From Capnocytophaga canis (lineage in GTDB: Bacteria > Bacteroidota > Bacteroidia > Flavobacteriales > Flavobacteriaceae), in NCBI RefSeq assembly GCF_000827555.1, contig NZ_CDOI01000133.1, forward strand, positions 21,734-85,733: a stretch of DNA of 64,000 nucleotides, in the 5' to 3' direction. The notes below the pieces were generated by a model. It saw only the letters and a program-made list of their open reading frames with translations, did not search any database and had not been told where the DNA came from. Positions 57,843-64,000 of the stretch are shown one piece after another (position 1 is the first letter of the stretch; each line of letters opens with the position of its first letter). The position numbers and the translations under genes are program-made.

Positions 57843-58056
57843 TTTTTTATGGCCATATTCTGTGTTAAAAAAAAGAAAAATTGATTGAGACAAACTAGGA
57901 TAAATCAAGTTATTATCAAACCAAATTGGCTGATAATTAAAAGAAGATATAACAAATTTTAAACTAAAATTCTGTAATCAAAGTGTACCTGTTTCGGATA
58001 TTTTGCAATTTCATCCGTAGTATTTGGGATAAATAAACTCTTTCTTTTAACAAAGT

Positions 58057-59058
58057 TTATTTTCGACGAAAAAATAAATGAGGAAATAATTTTTCAGGTT
58101 CTTTTTTGTACAAAAATAATTTTGTAGTAGCTCTGAAAAAACCAAATCCATAGCTAAAAAACTGTACTAAAATCGCCCATATAGTCAAAAATCCAATTTT
58201 TGTGCTTTTGTTTTCCCTTGAACTGTGAAGCAGAACTATGATGAAATAACTACAGTAGATGTATAATCCTTCCAATCTTCCTATGAAAGCAACTGATAAA
58301 GAGAAGATTAATCCTGTTGAAAATAGAAAAGGTAACCAAAAAGTTATTTTCTTCGTTTGTGGATACCAATGATTTAAAATAGCTCGTGTTTGTCCGAATT
58401 TGCAGACTTGCTCTTTGAATTTTTTCCACGAAATACGACGTTTGTGATAGACAAACGCTTCTTCAATAAATGCCGTTTGATACCCTTTTTGCCATAATCG
58501 AATTACTAAATCAGGATCTTCTCCAGGATGTATTCTTCCAAAACCCCCACTACTTTCAAAAGCCTTGCGTGAAAGCCCCATATTGAAACTTCGGGGTTGG
58601 AATTTCCCTATTCCATTTTTATTGCCACGAATGCCTCCTGTGGTGAGTAAAGAGGTCATGGCATAATTGATTGCTTTTTGAATGTCCGTAAAGCTTTCAT
58701 CAGCAGCATCGGCGCCACCAAAGCAATCTACATACTGTCTTTTCAGAAAATCATCTACGGATTCTAAATAATGTTCGGGTAGTAGGCAATCGGAATCTAA
58801 AATTATAAAATAGTCATAATGAGCTTTTTGCATACCATAGTTACGAGAATCTCCAGGGCCAGAATTGGGCTTGTATAAGTAGGTAATATGCAGCCTATCT
58901 GCATATTTATCACAAATCTCCTTGGATTGAAGGGTTGAACCATCTTCGATGACTACGACCTCGAAATCCCCTTCAAAAGATTGATTTGCAATAGTTTCTA
59001 ATAATTCATCGACTTCAATAGGGCGATTGTAAACAGGTATTATAAATGAATAACTCAT
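58057..59058 (-). CDS. Family 2 glycosyltransferase, membrane anchored
   Basis: The protein has 333 residues. A GT-A fold opens with SFIIPVYNRPIEVDELLETI, then VVVIEDGS, the DSD metal site in YFIILDSDCLLPEHY, and FNMGLSRKAFESSGGFGRIHPGEDPDLVIRL. Hydrophobic segments near the C-terminus (about 235-310) suggest membrane association. It transfers a sugar from a nucleotide donor; donor and acceptor are unknown. An in-frame ATG nine codons upstream (59085) is possible; the ATG at 59058 matches the usual family start. It ends close to a weak hairpin with AAATAAACT arms. Confidence 0.9.
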   Translation of the reverse strand: MSYSFIIPVYNRPIEVDELLETIANQSFEGDFEVVVIEDGSTLQSKEICDKYADRLHITYLYKPNSGPGDSRNYGMQKAHYDYFIILDSDCLLPEHYLESVDDFLKRQYVDCFGGADAADESFTDIQKAINYAMTSLLTTGGIRGNKNGIGKFQPRSFNMGLSRKAFESSGGFGRIHPGEDPDLVIRLWQKGYQTAFIEEAFVYHKRRISWKKFKEQVCKFGQTRAILNHWYPQTKKITFWLPFLFSTGLIFSLSVAFIGRLEGLYIYCSYFIIVLLHSSRENKSTKIGFLTIWAILVQFFSYGFGFFRATTKLFLYKKEPEKLFPHLFFRRK

Positions 59059-59145
59059 GTTCTGACACTTTTTTAAAATACTCATGGGGTAGACTCTACT
59101 ATCTAAATGATGTGCTTTTCGGTGGTTGTTGTAGATTATATTATT

Positions 59146-60342
59146 TTATTTATCTCTGTAAATCAGATATTTATTTCTTATTTCTTTGAATTTAGTCAAA
59201 TCTTTTTGCCATGTTTCACGAATTTCGGTTTCGCTTTTTCCTTGGATAATTTGTTCCTTAAGTTTCTTATTTCCTGCGAGTTTGTTGAAAAAGTTATTAA
59301 AAAAATCTATTTTCACGCCTTTCGATTGCTCAAACGCTTTTTGTAACCAAGACAAATTCAAGGCTGACATTCGTGGATGATTGGTTAAATTTTCCCCATA
59401 ACACACTTTTCCTTTGAATTTAGGATTTTTATCTCCCAGATTTGGTTGTGGTGTAAACTGAAAGTTAGTTTTCTCTAAATAAGGAGATCCATAAATTTGA
59501 AATTGAGATGAAGTTCCTCGTCCCATGCTTACATTTGTACCTTCGAAGAAACACAAACTTGGGTATAAATTTATGGCAACATCGTTAGGTAGATTTGGCG
59601 AAGGTCTTACGGGTAAACTATATGGGGTTTGGTGTGTATAATTAGATAAAGGAATCACTTTTAAATTTGCAACTATTTGATTTTTAAGCCATTTTTCTCC
59701 ATTTATCATTTGTGCATATTCTCCAATGGTCATTCCGTAGACTACAGGAACTGGGTGCATACCTACAAAACTATGTTGTTCCATTTCTAGAACAGGCCCA
59801 TCAATATAGTGTGCGTTAGGGTTTGGTCGATCCAGTACGATTACAGGAATATTTAGTTCGGCACAAGCCTCCATCACGTAGTGTAGAGTTGAAATATACG
59901 TGTAGAATCGGACACCTACATCTTGCAAATCAAATAAAATTACATCAATATTTTTCAGGTGTTCAGGAGAAGGTTTTTTATTTTTTCCGTAGAGTGAAAT
60001 GATGGGAATACCCGTTTTTGAGTCTTTACCATCTTTGACGATTTCTCCGGCATCGTCTTCACCACGAAATCCGTGTTCAGGGACATATATTTTGTGGATG
60101 TCTATTTTGCGACTGATTAGCGAATCGACCAGGTGAGTGTATTCTCCTTTTTTGTTTTTGATGATTCCTGTTTGGTTCGTTACAATACCAATTTTTTTAT
60201 TTTGTAAGTCGTTTATATATAGCCATATACGGTTACTTGCCAATACAATTTCTTTTTCAGAAATTCCGTTACTTGTGTTTTTTTGGCTATAATTTTTACA
60301 AGAAGTGATTAAAAATAGCAAAAAAAACGTATTTTTGACCAT
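59146..60342 (-). CDS. DUF1343 lipoprotein, NamZ-like exo-beta-N-acetylmuramidase candidate
   Basis: The protein has 398 residues. From the ATG at 60342 it starts MVKNTFFLLFLITSC, a lipoprotein signal with Cys15. The DUF1343 family is clear: IGIVTNQTGI, IYVPEHGFRGEDDAGE, GIPIISLYGKNKKPSPEHLKNIDVILFDLQDVGVRFYTYISTLHYVMEA, VLDRPNP and FEGTNVSMGRGT. Characterised DUF1343 proteins (NamZ) remove MurNAc from peptidoglycan fragments, so this one may recycle cell wall. The frame extends to 60498, but homology and the lipobox favour 60342. It is divergent from the LolC/E-type gene with only 19 bases between the chosen starts. Confidence 0.88.
   Translation of the reverse strand: MVKNTFFLLFLITSCKNYSQKNTSNGISEKEIVLASNRIWLYINDLQNKKIGIVTNQTGIIKNKKGEYTHLVDSLISRKIDIHKIYVPEHGFRGEDDAGEIVKDGKDSKTGIPIISLYGKNKKPSPEHLKNIDVILFDLQDVGVRFYTYISTLHYVMEACAELNIPVIVLDRPNPNAHYIDGPVLEMEQHSFVGMHPVPVVYGMTIGEYAQMINGEKWLKNQIVANLKVIPLSNYTHQTPYSLPVRPSPNLPNDVAINLYPSLCFFEGTNVSMGRGTSSQFQIYGSPYLEKTNFQFTPQPNLGDKNPKFKGKVCYGENLTNHPRMSALNLSWLQKAFEQSKGVKIDFFNNFFNKLAGNKKLKEQIIQGKSETEIRETWQKDLTKFKEIRNKYLIYRDK
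60330..60337 (+). promoter_or_regulatory. -7 element of the LolC/E-type gene, inside the DUF1343 coding region
   Basis: TATTTTTG on the plus strand matches TAnnTTTG and overlaps the first codons of the divergent DUF1343 gene. A transcript from here begins near 60344, after the ATG at 60305, which decides for the downstream TTG start at 60362. Confidence 0.5.
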
Positions 60343-60361
60343 TCTTAAAATAAACAGACCA

Positions 60362-61600
60362 TTGAATTTTCCCTTTTTCATAGCGAAACGAATTATATTT
60401 TCAAAATCGGGTAAAAGTACGATTTCTTCTCCAATTATCAAAATGGCGATTACGGCAATTGCCTTAGGAATGGTTATGATGTTGATTGCTATTGCCACAG
60501 GAGGTGGGTTGCAACGAAAAATACGTGAAAAAATTGTTACTTTTCAAGGGCATATCCAAATTTATAATTATGACAATAATGCTTCAGAAGTATCAATAAA
60601 ACCAATTTCAATCCATCAAGATTTTTATCCTCAATTTACCGAAATACCCTCAATTGTGCATTTACAAGCAGTAGCAACAAAAGGAGGAATTATCCGAACG
60701 GAAACCACTTATGAAGCTATTTTAGCAAAAGGAGTAGGGGAGGATTATCGTTGGGAGGTCATGCATGAATTCCTCAAAGAGGGGCGTATTCCCGATTTCA
60801 CGACGGATGAAATCAGTAACGAGATTCTTATTTCGGAATATTTGGCTAATCGTTTGCAACTTCGTTTGGGAGACCATTGCCATACTATTTTTCTTAAAGA
60901 TGAAACCTCACAAGTCCCAAATCAACGAAATTTTAAAATTGTAGGTATCTATAATAGTGGTTTTCAGGAATTTGATGCTTCTTATGTTTTTGTTGATATT
61001 CGCCAAATTCAACGCATCAATCAATGGAAAAAGGATGAAGTTGGGATGTTTGAAGTTTTTGTTGATGACTTTGATAAGATAGAGTCAGTCGGTGATCAGG
61101 TGTATGATAAAACTATGGCGACACTTGATTCGCAGACTATTATGCAGAAATATCCATTTATTTTTGAATGGTTGGGGATGTTTGATTTTAATATTTATCT
61201 CATCATAGGAATTATGATAGTCGTGGGAGGTTTTAATATGATTACTGCCATTTTAGTGCTTATTTTGGAGAAAACTCCCATGATTGGCATATTAAAAAGT
61301 TTAGGCACTTCCGACCGTAGTATACGCAGTATATTTTTGTATAATGCAGCCTACATCATCACACAAGGATTGTTTTGGGGAAATATTCTCGGGTTTTTAT
61401 TACTGTTTTTACAACAAAAATACAGTATTATCAAATTAGATCCAGCTACTTATTACGTTACTGAAGTGCCTATTCACATTGATGTTTTCTCTGTTATTTT
61501 CCTTAATATTGGGGTGTTGATACTGTGTTTATTGATGCTTTTAGTGCCTACTTATGTCGTTACAAAAATATCACCAACCAAATCGATGAAGTTTTCGTAA
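60362..61600 (+). CDS. LolC/LolE-type (FtsX-like) ABC transporter permease
   Basis: The protein has 412 residues with four main hydrophobic segments (about 25-50, 275-300, 320-345 and 375-400). The opening NFPFFIAKRII and ISSPIIKMAITAIALGMVMMLIAIATG, then QIYNYD and a long periplasmic domain, fit LolC/E of the lipoprotein-release ABC transporter. It would extract lipoproteins from the inner membrane with LolD, which is not in the window. An ATG at 60305 would put the start before the likely -7 element and overlap the divergent gene by 38 bases. The TTG at 60362 aligns with the usual family start and is preferred. Confidence 0.85.
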   Translation: MNFPFFIAKRIIFSKSGKSTISSPIIKMAITAIALGMVMMLIAIATGGGLQRKIREKIVTFQGHIQIYNYDNNASEVSIKPISIHQDFYPQFTEIPSIVHLQAVATKGGIIRTETTYEAILAKGVGEDYRWEVMHEFLKEGRIPDFTTDEISNEILISEYLANRLQLRLGDHCHTIFLKDETSQVPNQRNFKIVGIYNSGFQEFDASYVFVDIRQIQRINQWKKDEVGMFEVFVDDFDKIESVGDQVYDKTMATLDSQTIMQKYPFIFEWLGMFDFNIYLIIGIMIVVGGFNMITAILVLILEKTPMIGILKSLGTSDRSIRSIFLYNAAYIITQGLFWGNILGFLLLFLQQKYSIIKLDPATYYVTEVPIHIDVFSVIFLNIGVLILCLLMLLVPTYVVTKISPTKSMKFS

Positions 61601-61609
61601 AAAGTTTTG

Positions 61610-61617
61610 TATATTTG
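61610..61617 (+). promoter_or_regulatory. -7 element upstream of the endonuclease I gene
   Basis: TATATTTG matches TAnnTTTG. It lies 10 bases after the permease stop and would give a leader of about 220 nt before the ATG at 61847. No -33 box is at the normal spacing. Confidence 0.5.
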
Positions 61618-61671
61618 CAGAAGGTTAAAGTTCTGAATATAACAAACTAAATAATTCATATAGCTCACAAT

Positions 61672-61758
61672 ATGGATATTATGCAATTTTTTTTCAAATT
61701 GAAATTTGATGGATATTTAGTGAAGCATTTGGGCAAAAGAGCCATATTTCACGGCTGA
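61672..61758 (+). other. 28-codon open frame in the endonuclease leader
   Basis: ATG to TGA gives 28 residues beginning MDIMQFFFKLKFDGY and ending in a basic part (GKRAIFHG). It lies between the -7 element at 61610 and the endonuclease ATG, so it would be translated first if transcribed. It may be chance; no homology can be claimed. Confidence 0.2.
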
Positions 61759-61846
61759 GATTTATATGTTCTGTTTTTAAGCAACAAGCAGAAATTTTTT
61801 TCATGTCAGTGTAAGTGATTGAAAAACAATAAATAAAAACAAAATT

Positions 61847-62653
61847 ATGAAATATATATTATTTTTACTTGTATCATTTTTCGTAGCTTGTAGTACACAA
61901 AATGTACCTTTACCTGAAAAAGAGGAAAATACAGAGATTCCTGAAGAAGACCCAAATTTTCAAAATGTTAAATTCAATATTCCTAAGGAATTACAGGCGT
62001 ACTATAAGAATATTGATTTTTCAAAAAAAAACTCAGATTTATACAACGATTTGGCTACTTTGACCATTGAAAAGCACGAAAATATTTTACAGTATTACGA
62101 CAGACATAAATATTTATACCAAGCCGATAAGTCGGAAAATGACCCTCAAAAAGTGGTGTTGCTTTACACAGGAGAAATTCGTTTTTGGAAAGAATATGAA
62201 GGGAATAAAGGATACAAACCTCAGACGTTCAATACTGAACACGTTTATCCACGTTCAAAATTAGGATTGGTTGCCATCGCCGATTTACATCACTTACGGG
62301 TGTGCGACTCGCGAGTGAACACACTTCGGGGCAATTATCCATTTACGGAAGGTAGTGGCTCAGCAAGATTAATCAATGGCAGTTGGTATCCAGGAGATGA
62401 ATGGAAAGGTGATGTAGCTCGAATGATTCTGTACCTTAATTTGCGATATAACGAAAGTCTTGGCAAGGATATTTCAACTGGAGGGGTTGATTTACTACTG
62501 AAATGGAATGCTGAAGACCCCGTTTCAACCATTGAAAAGAATCGCAATAACGTTATTGAACAAGCTCAAGGAAATCGTAATCCTTTCATAGACAATCCTT
62601 TTTTAGCTACCCTATTATGGGGAAAATACAAGGCTGAAAATAGATGGAAATAA
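61847..62653 (+). CDS. Secreted endonuclease I family lipoprotein
   Basis: The protein has 268 residues. The lipobox FVAC acylates Cys15. An acidic linker (about 24-38) precedes an endonuclease I domain (about 45-265) with the active-site His132 in FNTEHVYPRS, DLHHLRVCDSRVN and a closing QGNRNPFIDNP. Relatives are extracellular DNases and RNases that cut nucleic acid without sequence preference using a His-metal site. An acylated, probably surface or periplasmic enzyme could degrade extracellular DNA for nutrition or escape from DNA traps; the latter is inference. Confidence 0.92.
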   Translation: MKYILFLLVSFFVACSTQNVPLPEKEENTEIPEEDPNFQNVKFNIPKELQAYYKNIDFSKKNSDLYNDLATLTIEKHENILQYYDRHKYLYQADKSENDPQKVVLLYTGEIRFWKEYEGNKGYKPQTFNTEHVYPRSKLGLVAIADLHHLRVCDSRVNTLRGNYPFTEGSGSARLINGSWYPGDEWKGDVARMILYLNLRYNESLGKDISTGGVDLLLKWNAEDPVSTIEKNRNNVIEQAQGNRNPFIDNPFLATLLWGKYKAENRWK

Positions 62654-62795
62654 TTCAAGGGTTTACTTTTTTGCATACAGCTCTTGCCATAAAATTTCGG
62701 CTCTGTTCAGAGTTACCCCTTGTTAAATCTTTCATTGATGAAAATACAGATGATTCTGAAAAAACAATTTTGTAAATTCTAGTATAAAAACAAAC

Positions 62796-63560
62796 ATGAA
62801 AAATATTCCGTTTTACACCAAAAAAGGCTCAGGAAAACCATTGATGTTACTCCACGGATTTTTAGAAAGTAGTGAAATTTGGGAACATTTTGCAGAAATT
62901 CTACAGTCGGATTTTTGTGTCATTACTACTGATTTGTTAGGACATGGGAAAACTCCTGTCGAAGCGGAAATTCATACTATGGAAATGATGGCAGAAGCTG
63001 TAAATCGTATTCTAGAAATCGAAAAAATAGATACTTGTTTGTTTGTAGGGCATTCCATGGGAGGATATGTATCACTCGCTTTTGCAGAGAAATATCCTGA
63101 TAAAGTTAATGGATTAATTTTGATGAACTCAACAACAGTCGCTGATTCGGATGAAAAAAAGGCAAACCGACTTCGAGTCTTGGAAGTTATTGATAAAGAT
63201 AAATCGTTTTTCATACGTACGGCGGTAAATAACTTGTTTAGTTCAGAAAATCGTATCGAGATGAAGCAAAAAGTGGACAAGGTTATCAAAATTGCGATGG
63301 AAATTCCTAACGAGGGAATCAAAGCAGCTTCTTTGGGAATGAAAGATAGACCCGACCGAACACATATTTTTGAAGGATTACAGGTTCCTAAACATATCAT
63401 AATTGGTGAAAATGACGAACTGATTCCCGCAGAGAATTTAGTAGAACTGGCTCAAAAAACAAAAGCGTCATATAGTCGTTTGATTGGGGGACATATGTCG
63501 TACATTGAGAATGAAACTGAAACTGTGGATATTATCAAAAGAATAGGCTATGAGATATAG
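62796..63560 (+). CDS. Alpha/beta hydrolase
   Basis: The protein has 254 residues. The oxyanion region LLHGFLESSEIW, the nucleophile Ser87 in VGHSMGGYV, the acid Asp207 in GENDELIP and the base His233 in GGHMSYIE make a full catalytic triad. It looks like the menaquinone/esterase-type (MenH/YbfF-like) group, but the substrate is undetermined. No signal peptide is seen. The next gene starts inside its last four codons, so the two are translationally coupled. Confidence 0.9.
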   Translation: MKNIPFYTKKGSGKPLMLLHGFLESSEIWEHFAEILQSDFCVITTDLLGHGKTPVEAEIHTMEMMAEAVNRILEIEKIDTCLFVGHSMGGYVSLAFAEKYPDKVNGLILMNSTTVADSDEKKANRLRVLEVIDKDKSFFIRTAVNNLFSSENRIEMKQKVDKVIKIAMEIPNEGIKAASLGMKDRPDRTHIFEGLQVPKHIIIGENDELIPAENLVELAQKTKASYSRLIGGHMSYIENETETVDIIKRIGYEI

Positions 63561-64000
63561 TTTTCTGAGTATGCTCTGCATTTTTATTCTTTTGGGGTGT
63601 AACGACAGACCTCAAAAGGCAAATAATTCATTGGAGAGTGTTGAAAATAATAAAGAGGTCACGGAAGAGAACTTAGTTAAAGAGGACAAATCAGAAAAGG
63701 AACAAGAAATATTTGAACCGTTGACCACCCAAAGTGCAATTCCTTTTTTGTTCGAATATGAAAAAAGACACAAAGAGCGTTACGTTCGTATTATTACTGA
63801 CTACGGGAATATTGATATTGAGTTGTTTGTAGAAACACCATATCACCGAGCAAATTTCATTTTGTTGACCAAGGAAAAATATTTCGATGGTTCAGTTTTC
63901 CATCGCGTGGTAAAAAATTTTGTGATTCAAGGAGGGAATTCGGATAGTTGGGCTATCCATAAAAAACGACATCGGATAGGACAGTATTTATTGCCTCCCG
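63550..64000 (+). CDS. Cyclophilin-type peptidyl-prolyl isomerase lipoprotein (3' end cut off)
   Basis: The frame starts at the ATG at 63550, overlapping the hydrolase stop by 11 bases, and stays open to the window edge (about 150 residues). The signal MRYSFLSMLCIFILLGC gives a lipobox with Cys17. A Lys/Glu/Asn-rich linker (about 20-55) precedes a cyclophilin domain: RIITDYGNIDIELF, YHRANFILL, FDGSVFHRVVKNFVIQGGN. Cyclophilins catalyse proline isomerisation during folding of exported proteins. The C-terminal part of the fold is outside the window. Confidence 0.93.
   Translation, partial: MRYSFLSMLCIFILLGCNDRPQKANNSLESVENNKEVTEENLVKEDKSEKEQEIFEPLTTQSAIPFLFEYEKRHKERYVRIITDYGNIDIELFVETPYHRANFILLTKEKYFDGSVFHRVVKNFVIQGGNSDSWAIHKKRHRIGQYLLPP

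Noticed and set aside
58031..58063. Hairpin with AAATAAACT arms at the end of the glycosyltransferase gene
   Set aside because: It overlaps the stop codon, is entirely A/T-rich and weak; not listed as a terminator.
60305..60361. ATG start for the LolC/E-type permease
   Set aside because: It overlaps the divergent DUF1343 start and lies before the only -7 element found. The family-typical N-terminus begins at TTG 60362.

Overview
The window is chromosomal DNA of a low-GC member of the Flavobacteriaceae. The evidence is: Bacteroidetes-type promoters (TAnnTTTG at -7, often with TTTG 18-20 bases upstream), a gliding lipoprotein (GldH), a giant surface adhesin with a type IX secretion (T9SS) type B C-terminal domain, a SusC/SusD pair, BshC, a RicT-GldH-PBP1A gene order and many small lipoproteins. 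The mix of N-acetylneuraminate lyase, a GH123-like enzyme, SusCD and a gliding-type adhesin fits a host-associated glycan scavenger such as Capnocytophaga. The genus is an inference, not something the sequence proves. No tRNA, rRNA, CRISPR array, transposase or prophage gene was seen.

Layout. 1-3.0 kb: pirin (cut by the window edge), a Crp/Fnr regulator, YceI and a YeiH-type membrane protein, separated by hairpin terminators. 3.1-6.5 kb: two secreted M16 peptidases, one with the zinc motif and one without. 6.9-13.1 kb: a GH123-like protein, PBP1A, GldH and RicT, all leftward. 13.9-18.7 kb: a SusC/SusD pair with a G8 tract inside susC. 19-22.7 kb: ilvE and pheT, convergent. 23.3-35.4 kb: one 4,054-residue SprB-like adhesin. 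35.5-39.0 kb: a Nudix hydrolase, NanA, a DUF4878 lipoprotein, a YiiX-like cysteine peptidase and rpmH. 39.1-44.4 kb: carB, visibly richer in GC than its neighbours, then a stand-alone SIR2-like protein, a 21-bp tandem array, and an unknown two-fold repeated helical protein whose N-terminus also carries a 21-bp/7-residue repeat. 44.5-48.6 kb: an ABC-2 exporter, a methyltransferase and a TlpA-like lipoprotein, leftward. 48.8-54.7 kb: DUF3109, bshC, an HU-SPOR protein with a thioesterase, and an MntR-like regulator with a DUF3298 lipoprotein. 54.9-55.1 kb: an orphan promoter-terminator unit that looks like a small RNA gene. 55.3-64 kb: eno, carA, a glycosyltransferase, a DUF1343/NamZ-like lipoprotein divergent from a LolC/E-type permease, a secreted endonuclease I, an alpha/beta hydrolase and a cyclophilin-type lipoprotein cut by the window edge.

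Working together. NanA, the GH123-like enzyme, SusCD and the M16 pair point to use of host glycoprotein glycans and peptides. GldH and the adhesin belong to gliding and T9SS biology. PBP1A, the NamZ-like protein and the SPOR protein belong to cell-wall turnover. CarA and CarB form one enzyme but lie about 15 kb apart on opposite strands. The least explained stretch is 42.0-44.4 kb (SIR2-like gene, 21-bp array, two-fold helical gene). The best non-coding candidate is the ~155-nt unit at 54.9-55.1 kb.
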